From Azolla pinnata (taxonomy: Eukaryota; Streptophyta; Polypodiopsida; Salviniales; Salviniaceae): a stretch of 29,899 bases of DNA. The stretch is taken from the NCBI GenBank assembly GCA_037176905.1, contig JBBBWG010000493.1:7820-37718 (forward strand), read 5' to 3'. The translations under genes and the position numbers were made by a program. The notes under the pieces are model-generated. The model was not told the DNA's origin, did not search any database, and saw nothing but the letters and a program-made list of their open reading frames with translations. Within the stretch, counting starts at the first letter, position 1; each line of letters starts with the position of its first letter. This document shows positions 10,301 through 21,310 of this stretch, in pieces.

Positions 10301-13300
10301 TCTAAGCAGCCAGAAAATAGGTGAATTAATCATTATTATACGTTTTATCAAACATGATTAGATAAAAAGAAAACATTATATGAATGCTTATGAGAGCAAC
10401 TGCAAACAATCTCAACGGCTCAGTATAGAGAAACAAAATAAAAATAGTTCCAAAAAATATTTGTAATTTATGATCATCTTCAAAATTAGTGGAGAGAGCA
10501 CTATAGACAGCGTTACTGAAGGTACTTCAAACATGTAGGCACTAGCCAAAGCTCACCATGTATATTCTCAACCATTTTAATTTATCAAACTGACCAGAGG
10601 AGCTAGTATGATCTTATGCTCGTGCATGAGTTTCCAGATATCACTTTATGGACGAGCATTGCAGCATCGTGAGTGCTCATCATACCAAAGAATAATGGAA
10701 ATACGGAGCTTTGTACAGATTTAGAACGATGTTTCAGCTTACCTATGTTCCTCTACAAATTCTACTCCCTCTGTTGCAGATTAAAATGTAATTTGATAGT
10801 ACATTGGCAAAATAAGAGATATTGCATGGAATTAAGCAGTGGACACAATCTCTTCTTCGGCTTTATTTGGATGGTTTATCTTTTTTTAATATTTTCTCTT
10901 TATAGTAAAACAATTTAGAAAAGTGATGATGATAATAACATACAACAAGGAACATTTGACCTTCTGATTAACATCCACAGGGTCCCACTCACTCTGACCA
11001 AGTAAGCTACCAAGGGAGAGCGACCTGATTGTTGTTTCTGTGAGTGGGCTTGTGGTGACAAGAAACCATCACAGGATTATATCTACAGTTCATCGATCAC
11101 TATATTGCACTTTAAGATCAAATCAATCACACACTCTTGTTTTCTCAAAGTAAGCATTATCACCCCCGAGGAAGAAAATTTGCTCCCCAGTAGGTTATGT
11201 GTTAGAAAATAAGTACAAACAGAAGTAAGGTTTCTCACTACTAGAATGCAAAAATCGCAACTGCTTGAAGGAGTTCATTTCAGAGATTAGGCAGTATAAA
11301 AAAATCTGCAGTTCAGTGAGTAAAAAAGGTCTCTCAAGATCAGAAATCCAGCACAACCTCAGCCATACAAATGAACGAAAAAAGGTTTTTTGGTTCTGCC
11401 TCCAGTTGGAAACTGAAATCAAACACGCTAGTAGGTTCTAAACCGACAGTCTACTCAAGTTTATCTAAGGTTTCTTACTACTAGATTGCAAAAATCGCAA
11501 TTGCTTGAAGGAGTTCATTTCACTGATTAGGCAGTATATAAAAGTGTGTAGTTTAGTGTGTAAAAAAGGTCTCTCAAGATCAGAAATCCAGCACAACCTC
11601 AACCATACAAATGAACGAAAAAAGGTTTTTTGGTTCTGCCTCTAGTTGGAAACTGAAATCAAACATGTTACTAGGTTCTAAACGGACAGTCTACTCAAGT
11701 TTATTTACATCACAAAAACTGGTAATTCTTGAAGGTGTGAATGACTAAAGGAATGCATGCTCCAGGTAATGTTTCAAGACTGGAGAAACCTTGATGGGGT
11801 CAAGCCTACATCATTTCTTATAAGTATAAGTATTGTACTATTCACAGTTGTGACAAGGTCAACATTTCAGAAGCTCAGCAGCGCAATGCATACCTTGGCC
11901 TGGATCAGACATCCTATTGTTCCTATTCACAGTTATCACAAGATCGGCATTTCAATCGCAATACATACCTCGGGCTGGACCAATCAGGGTGGTCAAAGCA
12001 ACCATACACTTGAAAACTGGATTGTGAAGAAAGCCGATTGGTGAACCTGATTTAAACATATCCAAAAATCAGGCCAGATATGATGAGCAGTATGTGTCTG
12101 TGTACGTTTTATGTATGTATATTTGAATCCATGTAAGTTTTGTATTCTATGCATATGTGTATGTCTACATCTATGTATGTATGTGTGTGTATGTATGTGT
12201 GGATGGACGGATGGATGGATGGATGTACTAAGGCATGCATTGTACATTTACATACAGGCTTTTATACCTATAAATAGGATGATGATGCCAAGTTTTCTGT
12301 GATCGAAATGTGAATATAATGGTGAGCATATACTTATCCAAGAGATCAAGCCGTCCAAAAGCATGATTAGTTCTAATATCAACAATCATTTCAAATATTG
12401 CATGGCTATTTGAGGACATTGTTTCAATCAAATGTCAAATGCAATGGCAAGGCATGAGAGTACAGCAAAAAGGAAGAATTCAATATGAGATACTCAGATG
12501 CAAAGCTCTTACCATGGCCTGCAAAATGGAGTCCTAGAGAGTGCAGCCAATGAGTGGCATGTGTTCCACAGCAGAGAGCTACAAGTGTCCAAGCAAAGGC
12601 AACGCGTGCATTGCTTCGAGCCAGAGAAACCTCTCGTTTGTTGGCCAAGTCCGTGACTTTCTCCTGAGATATTCTATCTTCTGTTGCTTCCCTCTTCTTG
12701 GAAGGGAAACCACATTCAGTAAGGCGAGAGGCCAGCAACTCTGCAGCAGAAGAGCTGTCATAGAAAGTCGATGAAGATGAAGGTGATGTTGATGAAAATC
12801 TGATAACTGCGGTCTCAGTAAGCATGTTCACGGCCACAGATTCAACATTAGGTTGGGATCTCAGCAAGTTTCTCACACGTGCCACACATGCTCCGCACAT
12901 CATCCCTTCCACATCCAGCACCACAGTCAGAGGGTCGGCATTCCCCGAGGCGGAAATTTCCTGTTTTGCACTTGCTGAAGAAGACCGACTGGAGCTCTGC
13001 CATGGCTGAGCTTGCACAGCAACGGCGCCAGATCTCCTTCCCGTACGATCTCTAGTCCCTGCAAATCTTCTCGAATGTGTCGTTACCCGAAGCTTCAACA
13101 ACAAGGATGAAGAAGACAGCAACGGTGATGACAATGATGATGATGATGATGACGACGACGAAGGAGAAGAAGAAGCAGGAGGAGCCCGTCTACACGAATG
13201 GCGGCCAAGAAAGAGGAGGCCGGAGTGAGCTTGCTGCGAGGCGTTCGGCTGAGGCGAGCATCCGGCGAAACGGCGATGGTTCAGAGCTTGAGGACAGAAA

Positions 13301-13305
13301 GCCAT
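4340..13305 (-). CDS. PAA2: Plastid copper-transporting P1B-type ATPase, PAA2/HMA8 type
   Basis: ATP-driven Cu(I) pump; in Arabidopsis PAA2/HMA8 sits in thylakoids and supplies copper to plastocyanin. Seventeen exons (transcript order): 13305-12513, 11037-10993, 10301-10204, 10122-10069, 9953-9867, 9786-9619, 9523-9413, 8717-8649, 8095-7977, 7916-7817, 7736-7670, 6972-6893, 6625-6138, 6048-5880, 5652-5521, 5122-4972, 4437-4340. They total 2829 nt (942 residues plus stop), with every phase matching. The Ser-rich first 100 residues form a transit peptide. The metal-binding motif GMMCGAC is at 134-140, TGE at 431-433, the CPC channel motif in VVACPCALGLATP at 552-554, DKTGT at 596-600 (split by an intron after DK), the HP motif at 635-636 and GDGVNDAP at 818-825. 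The segment RVAFAWTLVALCCGTH is typical of PAA2 rather than PAA1. All introns are GT-AG except one GC-AG after 7977. All catalytic motifs are present, so the gene looks intact. Confidence 0.95.
7917..7976 (-). other. GC-AG intron in the copper ATPase gene
   Basis: Transcript-strand exon 9 ends ATCAG and the intron begins GCAACT; the acceptor is TTTTTTTAG before 7916. Removing these 60 nt joins TGG TAT ATC AG to G AAT TTT, giving FWYIRNFFGAHLFP, which fits the family. No GT donor in the vicinity keeps the frame, and reading through meets a stop. Confidence 0.8.
11226..11704. repeat. 240-bp tandem duplication inside ATPase intron 1
   Basis: The segment starting TAAGGTTTCTCACTACTAG at 11226 repeats from 11466 with only scattered base changes and ends near AGTCTACTCAAGTTTAT in both copies. 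It has no open reading frame of note and lies wholly inside the 1.5-kb first intron of the copper ATPase gene, so it should not affect the protein. Confidence 0.9.
11841..11990. repeat. Imperfect duplication in ATPase intron 1
   Basis: Two diverged copies start TTCACAGTT at 11841 and 11936. Each continues through a CAAG-TC-GCATTTCA-like core and a GCAAT-CATACCT segment. This is an older, less conserved local duplication than the 240-bp pair to its left. Confidence 0.6.
12100..12225. repeat. TATG/GGATG simple repeat in ATPase intron 1
   Basis: Alternating TGTATG, GTGTGTATG and GGATGGATG units. Short ORFs on both strands here (Cys/Val-rich or His/Thr-rich) are products of the repeat. Confidence 0.85.
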
Positions 13306-13423
13306 GGCGGGGGTGAAAGAAGGCGTCTCAATTCCCTGCCATGCGCAAGATTTGTGTGTGGAGAAAGAAGCGAAGGCCCCTTCTTGCGCAGCGATGAAGG
13401 GGGGCGGGGGAGCTCGACGGTGC

Positions 13424-13503
13424 GAAGGCGAAGGCGAAGGCGAAGGCGAAGGCGAAGGCGAAGGCGAAGGCGACGGCGATGGCGATGGCGATGGCGATGG
13501 CGA
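13424..13503. repeat. Hexanucleotide (GAAGGC/GATGGC)n upstream of the ATPase start
   Basis: About eight GCGAAG hexamers run directly into about six GCGATG hexamers. They lie 120-200 bp upstream of the ATPase start codon, so in its 5'UTR or core promoter. The repeat makes Arg-rich and Gly/Glu/Asp-rich shadow ORFs on both strands. Confidence 0.9.
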
Positions 13504-13587
13504 GAAGGAATCACTCTGATGAATCGGAAATTGCAGAAGTTCTGAGGCGAAGAAAGGACGACGATCGTGAGCCTTAGAGCTGAAGCC

Positions 13588-13640
13588 AAATAATTAATTA
13601 ATTAATTAATTAATTAAACAAATAAATAAATAAATAATAA
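13588..13640. repeat. (AATT)n followed by (AAAT)n
   Basis: Seven AATT tetramers starting near 13589 are followed by five AAAT tetramers. The AATT part is self-complementary. It marks the left edge of the AT-rich spacer between the ATPase and rhomboid genes. Confidence 0.9.
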
Positions 13641-15687
13641 AACCCCAAAATGCGCACGTGGCAAAAAATGCCATTATCCTCTTCTTTTCTGGATTTACTT
13701 GTTTTTTTTTCCCCTTTTAATTTCCCGCTTACATTTTTTGAAAGGGGGGAAAAATTACCCCAAAAAACAACCAGAAAGAAAACGCCTGACGACAATTATA
13801 ACTTTGAACGGTTCTTTTTAACGCTCGATCCATCGATGACCACCGCATCGATTCGTCGCGAGGTCGATCCGATTAGTCTGGTAGTCGATTGTCGGATTAA
13901 TCGATTGATTGATTCATGCTCGATTCATTGGTTGGCGCGTTAATCGATCGATTAGGTTTTAAAACTGCTGGCTTCTGGTAGCCGAATGTAGTAAGGGAAT
14001 TGATTCAGATCAATTAGCGGAGGAATAGAATCGATTGACGGTATCTTGATGGAATTAAAATCGGGTGTTAATTTTTAGCGGAAGATGAGAGTAAGCGTTA
14101 GTTTGTAAATTCTGATTCTAGTAGGCGTCAAAATTGGTTAGGTGTTTTTTGGTAATTCTCCCAAAAACAAAATCTTAACAAATTTATTAATTACATCTAA
14201 ATGCTTGCTAGATTTAAAACTTGCAGATTAACAACTAGCTTTATCGCCAATCGAATTAATTCTTAATCGCTTCGCGCTGACTGGTTCTATCCTTCTCTTA
14301 CTAATCGCTTCCATTTATCTCTTCTCATGCTCATTGATTCATAATCCTCCTATTGCTAATTACTTCCTATTCCCAATTGTTCCTTACTACTCTGTTCACT
14401 TACCAACTTATGTGATTAACATAAGTGTGAGTAATTTCAAACTCTGATTAATTTGGTGTTGATCAATTAATTGACCTTAAATCTAGTGAGATAAAACGAG
14501 GCATTAATTTATTTCCGATTTCAGTAAGCATCAAAATGCAATTAATAACTTTGCCAGGCATCTTTTGGTAGTTTTTCCTTTATTCAATTAGATCTTTTAT
14601 TTATCAGATTGTCTTTTTCTTGTTTTCTTTCCTATTGTTTTTATATATCAGTTATAAACAGGTGGTAGACATAACACAACAGAGACACAAAATCAGAAGA
14701 GAAGAGAAAGAGAAAGAGGAGAGATTTTGGCTATAGCTGTTGGAATCACGTGTTGTTTTTATATCAGTTATAAACAGGTGGCGTTATACAAAATAATCAG
14801 AAGAGAAGAGAAGAGATTCAGCTATAGCTGTTGGAATCATGGAAACAAGTGGAGTGAGCTTTACACACAATGCGCGCATAATTGGACTAGCTCTCTTTGA
14901 TTTCCCATTCTTCTGATCACGATGACTGCAAGGAGATGAACTGATGATGGTTTGGTGAATCCTTTCAAACTCATGTTTCCCTATCTGCTTCCATCTCGAT
15001 TCGTTTCTCATTCGTCATCAGGAAATATACAGTTCGGAAAATGATTAGTGTACTCTCGTGAATACGCTTGACAAAATACTGTTCCAAACTTTCCAATGAA
15101 CCAAATTCCCCTCTATTGTATTTTGATGTTCTAATGTGGAAGCCCCTGCAGGGCATTTTGATATTTCAAAGCATGGAGAGTTATTCCACTAAATGAAATG
15201 TAAGATTATGTAACACATACCAGGGTATTGTGTAGCACTCCACCCAAAAAAATTTGCAGTCGGTAGTTGAGCAATTTCTTTCATCTCATTGAGCATTCGA
15301 TCAAAATCGAAGGGGAAGAAATGAATTGAAACAAATCAACACCGATGCACGATCTATCGATCAAGAAATATATATATCTATATATATTGCGGGGTTTTGA
15401 AACCTTATTTTGTAATAAACTATATCGATTGATGGAAACGAGGGATGTTTTTATTTGTGGTTTCAGCTTATCCCTCTGTTTTATGAAGGCTTGAAAAGAG
15501 TTTAAAGGAAACTCAAGAGAATTATAATTCTGAAGATATAATCTCGGTCAAATGCGGCATTTCACGCCGATGACTCGTTTTCTTGATGTAGATAACTTTC
15601 TAGGAAGGAAGCCCAGTTGCTTCTTGAGTAGAAGACAAAATGAATCTCAAATTACTTCAGTTCAGGGTATAAACCTTGACTTTGTAA
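13641..15687. other. AT-rich intergenic spacer
   Basis: No gene recognised. It holds ATCGAT/GATTAATC-rich stretches (about 13820-13960), a diverged pair around 14120-14165 and 14524-14577 (GTAAGCATCAAAAT / GTAGGCGTCAAAAT followed by TTTTGGTA), and a clear tandem duplication at 14636-14838. The left end should contain the ATPase promoter and the right end the 3'UTR of the rhomboid gene. Confidence 0.6.
14636..14838. repeat. Tandem duplication, unit about 116 bp (second copy shortened)
   Basis: TTGTTTTTATATATCAGTTA at 14636 and TTGTTTTTATATCAGTTA at 14752 each lead through ATAAACAGGTGG, an AGAAGAGAAGAGA purine tract and GCTATAGCTGTTGGAATCA. The second copy lacks part of the middle. Confidence 0.85.
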
Positions 15688-18600
15688 TCAACTACAAAGC
15701 TTCGAGCATAGAAGCTTCAAAGTTGAGCTCGAAAAGATACCATTGTATAATTGGGTCCTTAGGTTCCTCTGGCATCTCATGTACAGGTAGTTGCCACTGA
15801 TTACATACTGCAGAGCACAAAAAACAGCGTAAGGAATAATCAAACAAATACATCATTGTGTATATATAGAGGGAGAAATATATGGATGGATGGACGGGTA
15901 TTGTGAAACAAAATTGAATCAAAAGTAACCCAATCACTCACGTCACATGTCGCTCGCCCTCTATCATGACTACTTTCACCATCACAAGTCCACCATGCGG
16001 AGGGCACACAGGAAAAGTAACGGCACCAGCTGCAATTAGCAGTTACTCCCCGAACAACCAAAAAGATGTCCATAAAATACCTGACAATCAAATGCATCAC
16101 ATAGTGTGGATTGAAGCAGGATAAGAAGTTGCCTTTGGTTCATCCAAAAAGCTTTAGTTGACAAATTGAATAGATGACAGCTTCATATCAGGCCACAGCT
16201 TCATAGCCGGCCATTCATCACATACGTGAGCAGATACTTACCCTATCACCAGCAGAAGGAGAGCCGCAACCCAGAGAAAAATCTGATATGCTCTGTACTT
16301 CGACACTCTTTGTGGTTCGATTCCACGTTGGATGATTTTATTGCCCCAATCATGCTGGGGTTTCATGAGAAGCACAAAACCCAACAATAGCCCAAATACA
16401 AAGCCCCCAATGTGAGAGATACTATCATTGTATGGAAAAATCCCAATTGCGAAATTCCCCACTAAGAGCAACGCAAATACAGCAAATGATGCGCACTGAA
16501 ATTTCAAAGATACAAATAGGTAAACATAAATGGCACGTTCACAGAAATCATTGCAAATGAAAGTTTTGAAACTTAGCAATACACTGTGATGAAGGAACCT
16601 TCATATCATAGATGGACCAGTTGATGATGAGATCTGATAGCCAAGCGCCCAGTAGTCCAAACAAAGGTGTAGATGCCCCAGCGGAGACCCGATGTTCAAG
16701 AAACATCTCTGCAAAGAGACTACCTCCAAAACCAGACAAGAAGAATATGCTGCCTATTTTTTCTACAATGCAAATCAGACTTATCAGCACATAGAAGAAA
16801 GCCTACCATACTGTATGGGAACATCACAAAAAAGGAAATAGTGCCAAACTGCTTACCACAGCCAAACTCTTGTTCCAGTCGAATTCCAACAAACAGTAAG
16901 CTAAGTATATTGACAAAGAGATGAATAAGGCCTGCATGCAGCCAAATACAAGTGAGGACCCGCCAAAACTGATGGCCATGGGCAGCTGTCAAAGACGACA
17001 GCCCCCCCATCTTCAGTAATCTGTAATACAAACCGAATCTCATTTTTCCTTTTCATGCTCATAAATGATGTGCTGTACAAATGGCAGTACAAATGTCACG
17101 CTTAGAGACTAAAATTTTACACTTCCACTTATCTTCCTCTTTCCATCCTTATGTTTTCACTCTAAGAGGTTATCAGTCGACCAACCACATTGTCACGCAG
17201 AAGATAAAGGCTGAGCCATAGCAACTTAAGTTTCTGAGTGAATTTCACTGTTGACAAGTTGCCACCATGAGGCTCAGCCGTAATTTTACTAGAGCCAATC
17301 AATCCAGCGATTTCTTTGTCCATGGTGGGGGTCATTATTGTTCACCAGTCGCATGGAGTTACAAATGGATGGGTTTGAGACATTTGATGACAAATTAATA
17401 GGATTATACCAAAGGTTTAAGTAAAACACTGACGATGAGATATAACACCAATCCAATCCCTAAGAGGCACCAAGCATTACCATATGTTAACATTTGGCCA
17501 TACCCTCCACAATCAATGGCAACCATGGAATTCCAAATAATAAAGAAATGTACTGCACGCTTTCAAGGAACTCCCTATAGTATTTCTGGAACTATCACGA
17601 ACATGGAAAAAACGCATGCCATTGCATAAGCATAAGCTATCAATAGTACTTTTTAACAGGACACAAGTTCAACTTCTGCCACATTATGCAATGTAACAAG
17701 AGTAAGAAGAATCTGCATGTAGCAAGGCCCAACAGCAGTTGAAATCCTTGACATACAAAGCAGCGGCTTGGCCAATAAATCCCCAACTTACATAAGAAAT
17801 ATGCTGGCCAATAAATTACCAACTCATATGCTCATATCCCGAATTGTGATTGTATTCGGTTCAATTTCTTATTTGAGTTCTTGGCTTAATCCTCAACTAC
17901 TTCAACATTCTCACCCATATTGATACATACATATATGGGATGCTGCTACTGGCAAGCTGTCAACCTAATGGAAGTCTATAAATCCAAACATTCATTATTT
18001 TCAAACAACTTCCATTTAATACATAACAGGTTGATGTTTAAGCTACGAATTTGTACTCTCCAAACTCTTGACAGACTCTCAACTATGCCCGCTCAGCTGT
18101 CTCCCTCTCTATATGGGTTTTATTCAATCAGTCGATAAACTTGCAGCAGTCTTGGAGCATTAGTACAATGGGATTGTAATAGCATCATCTGTAGACATTA
18201 ATACTTCTGTAGGCTGGTTGCTAGAGGAAAAACATTAATAGTTCTGTAGGCTGGTTGCTAGAGAAAATTTTGCAACTACTACGCACAACTAAGATTATGA
18301 AGATGAAATTTCCATAGTGTGTCTGAGATTTCTTGCCACCACATCTCCGATTTCTGATTTCCATATGTTCTGACAAAATTTCAAGCATATGGGAACACTG
18401 ACAATCGGCTGAATACAAGCTTATGCTCCTCCAACATAGCTTCCGATTGTATTCCAATGGTGTAGCTATTTCTGCTGAAGACAATCCACCTCTTTTTAGG
18501 AGTGTCCTAAGTTGGGAGATAGTATGGGAAGAAATGGAAGCAATCATATGATTCAATGACACATTGATCAGTTAAGATAGTTAACTTACATCGACGATGA

Positions 18601-18840
18601 AGGACCAAGAAGAGGATTTTCCTTTAAGGGTTGGAATGAGAATCTTCGAAGGAACTCCAAGACGCAGTGATCCGAGTGTTGAGGACAATTATTCACATAC
18701 ATGGCAAGAATGAAAAGGATGACATCAACAGTTGTGATGAAAGGAACGAACAAAGAGCAACTCCTGGATCGATTGAAGCTGTCTCTGCTGTCGATATTGG
18801 ATAGCGTTTTCCACCTTATGGTGCTCCGCTTTTTCACCAT
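15688..18840 (-). CDS. Rhomboid-like intramembrane serine protease
   Basis: Multi-pass membrane protease that cuts substrate transmembrane helices; the closest plant group by eye is the RBL1-RBL7 set of the secretory pathway. Six exons (transcript order): 18840-18590, 17020-16857, 16762-16599, 16495-16242, 16080-15942, 15807-15688. They total 1092 nt (363 residues plus stop) with consistent phases. A TGA lies in frame 12 nt before the ATG, which sits in ACCAATGG, so the start is well supported. TM1 spans about 30-49 (FITTVDVILFILAMYV). WLHAGLIHLFVN carries the HxxxN pair H117/N121. The catalytic Ser169 lies in GASTPLFG, where the family usually has GASGALFG. His221 lies in SHIGGF. A cytosolic-type Cys cluster, CSWCRYFSC, follows at 294-302, and the tail ends LCSKLCS, as in plant RBLs. 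The first intron is 1.6 kb. Confidence 0.94.
18195..18272. repeat. Short tandem duplication in the rhomboid first intron
   Basis: TTCTGTAGGCTGGTTGCTAG occurs twice, about 39 bp apart, each preceded by ACATTAATA. It is intronic. Confidence 0.75.
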
Positions 18841-19500
18841 TGGTTCTCCTCAGGAGTTTCTCATTGCCAAGGAATAGGACTGAAATGGAGACTACACCCA
18901 ATGCAACATTTTCAATCCGTTGCATTTCACTTCCATTGTTCCACACACAACGAATAAATGGAGGCTTTTTACGGCGTACTCAGAGACGAATTCCCCCATA
19001 AGAAATTTTGGAGCCTGTCGAGCCACTTGTTATCACGAAAGGAAATCCATGCCAAGTTCTTTTAACAATGGAACGGGGAGCACGAAAGGAGGAGAAAAGA
19101 GCGACGATTGGGACGGGGAGATCATGTATCACCAGGCAAGTTAAGCAAGGATTCACGCTTCTGTCTTGTCTGCCGGGAAGATTCGGCTTCTTTACTCCCC
19201 TCTGCATGTGAAAAGAAACAAATTCATGCGCTCGAAATGGTAAGGCTCGTTGGAAAGAAACAAACGACGGAAAGGAAGAAGGAGGAGAAAGAAAGAAAGA
19301 GAGAAAGAGAGAAAGAAAGGAAGGAAGAAAGACCTGTTTTATCTTCTTCCTTCTTTTCCGTTCCTTCGCTCGGTTCCCTTCTTCGCCATGGCATCTTCTG
19401 CGTTGCTTGCGCTTCTGCAGAGACGGATGCCTTCCCGCCATTGCAAGGAAAGGCCATAGCTCGCCGCTGTGCAGAAGAGAGGCTAGCTCTTCAAAGGATC
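18841..19500. other. Upstream region of the rhomboid gene with purine tract
   Basis: Probable promoter/5'UTR of the minus-strand rhomboid gene at its left end. A GAAA/GGAA-rich tract spans about 19255-19332. A short plus-strand frame from ATG 19388 (MASSALLALLQRRM) stops after 23 codons and cannot be extended into a gene. Confidence 0.5.
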
Positions 19501-19502
19501 CA

Positions 19503-20182
19503 GACGTATGTATGTACGTACGTATGTATGTACGTACGTATGTATATATGTATGTACGTACGTATATCGGTATGTTGGTATGTATGTACGTACGTATATC
19601 GGTATGTTGGTATGTATGTACGTATGTCGGTATGTACGTATGTCGGTATGTACGTATGTAGGTAGGTATGTCGGTATGTACGTATTTATGTACGTATGTC
19701 GGTATGCGTATGTATGTACGTATGTCGGTATGTTGGCATGTATGTACGTATGTCGGTATGTCGGTGTGTATGTACGTATGTCTGTATGTTGGTATGTATG
19801 TACGTATGTCGGTATGTACGTGTGGGTGCGTGTACAGATGTATGTGTATGCGTATGTGTGTACATATGTATGGATGTCTGTATGTATGTATGCAATTGTG
19901 TATGTATGTAGGTGTATAAGTATGTATGTGTGCATGCATGTACGTAATGTATGTATGTGGGTGTGCGTGTGCGTGCGTGCATATGTATGTGCGTGTGTTT
20001 GTATTTGTATTCATAAATATGTGTATTGTATGTATGCATGTATGCCTCCATGCATGCATGTATGTGGGCGTGCGTGTATGTGCGTGTGTATGTATGTACG
20101 TGTACGTGATTACCTATGTGTGTATGCATATGTGCATGTATGTGGGCATGGGCGTGTGTGTGTATGTATGCATGCATGCATC
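19503..20182. repeat. Degenerate TATG/TACG microsatellite field
   Basis: Nearly 680 bp of TATG, TACG, TCGG and TGTG tetramers. Near 19560-19820 it includes a higher-order pattern, GTATGTCGGTATGTTGGTATG. Long 'ORFs' (Cys/Val/Tyr-Met on plus, His/Thr/Ile on minus) are by-products of tetramer periodicity, not genes. Confidence 0.95.
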
Positions 20183-20472
20183 TGTGTCTGTATATGGAGG
20201 AAGTATGTTATCTATGCATGTTTGCTTGCATGCATGTATCTGTGTCTGTGTATGGAGGAAGTATGTTATCTATGCATGTTTGCTTGCATGCATGTATCTG
20301 TGTCTGTATATGGAGGAAGTATGTTATCTATGCATGTTTGCTTGCATGCATGTTTCTTTGTCTGTATATGGAGGAAGTATGTTATCGATGCATGTTTGCT
20401 TGCATGCATGTTTCTTTGTCTGTATATGGAGGAAGTATGTTATCTATGCATGTTTGCTTGCATGCATGTGCG
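20183..20472. repeat. Minisatellite: five copies of a 58-bp unit
   Basis: The unit starts TGTGTCTGTATATGGAGGAA and ends with GCATGCATG. Copies start at 20183, 20241, 20299, 20357 and 20415. Most substitutions are in the first 8 bases (TGTGTCTG in copies 1-3, TTTGTCTG in copies 4-5), plus TATCTATG/TATCGATG. Because 58 is not a multiple of 3 the apparent peptides rotate frames, so it is not coding. Confidence 0.95.
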
Positions 20473-21310
20473 TGGGTGAGTGCGAGTGTGCATGCATGTA
20501 CTGTAGTTTTTGGAATTGATGTTGGCTATCTGCAGTTTTCAAGCTTCGGAAAAAGCCTACGCATTTACTGGACCTCATTTAGCTCTCGGTCATCTCTTCT
20601 CGTTTGGCTTGAGATGAAATCAATTTTCTGCTCACCCTGCTCTTTCCGCAATCCATACATACATGGAATCTGCAGATTTTGCATCAGTGCTTCGAACAGC
20701 TTACATAGTTAAGCCCACTTGCGCCAACATTAGACGCGTAAAAAGCATGGTGAAAAACCCCTTGGAAAAAGTAAGGGCATATTCATCGAGACCATGCTCG
20801 AAAGGATGTATTAAAGATGTGGGTGGGCACAAATGAAGTCTTCGTTCCACGATTGTTACATTATGTTGTGTTTCAAGGTATCGAAACAGGCTTTATATCT
20901 GCCGATCTGATCTCCCCTGGAGCACCTGTAGAAAGCTACAAGGTATCTTTATATCGTGTCGATTTGCTTTATTTCCCTCTTGCCCTCTCTCCCTCCCTCG
21001 AGCACTCGCTGAAAGTCACTCAAGCGAAACATAAAGACGAAACCCGATGTTCTAGAACATACGAGATCGCGAGCGTCCGAGTGGACGGAATTCAGGCGAC
21101 GAAGCTTTACTCGGAAGACGTTTGTGCTTATGTCCGATATACTCGAGGCATCGATCGGATGGAGGAAAGCTATTTCCGTATGTCTCCAAATATCTGATCG
21201 AATGCAGTAAAAGAGGTTATGTCCCATTGGGACGAGAAATCGATGCACAACAAAACTTTACGCTTTGCCAGAACAAAATCGTTTCATTGTACAATCGATG
21301 ACGTGTTTGA
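20473..21310. other. Unique-looking intergenic segment
   Basis: No recognised gene. A 126-codon plus-strand frame (20817-21197) has no motif I recognise, no repeat-derived composition and no clear splice partners. It may be a chance ORF. Confidence 0.4.

Noticed and set aside
13198..13589. Arg-run and Gly/Glu-run ORFs on both strands near the ATPase start
   Set aside because: Frames of the GAAGGC/GATGGC hexamer array; no homology.
20183..20472. Possible CRISPR-like array
   Set aside because: Units are contiguous with no unique spacers, in a plant nuclear context; it is a minisatellite.
19508..20479. Long plus-strand ORFs of up to 323 codons rich in Tyr, Val, Cys, Met, and the minus-strand His/Thr counterpart
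   Set aside because: Produced by TATG/TACG tetramers and the 58-bp units. The 58-bp period rotates the frame, there is no domain, and several frames are open at once.
20817..21197. 126-codon plus-strand ORF as a gene
   Set aside because: No motif, no splice partner and no coding-like bias visible; kept only as a note in the intergenic entry.
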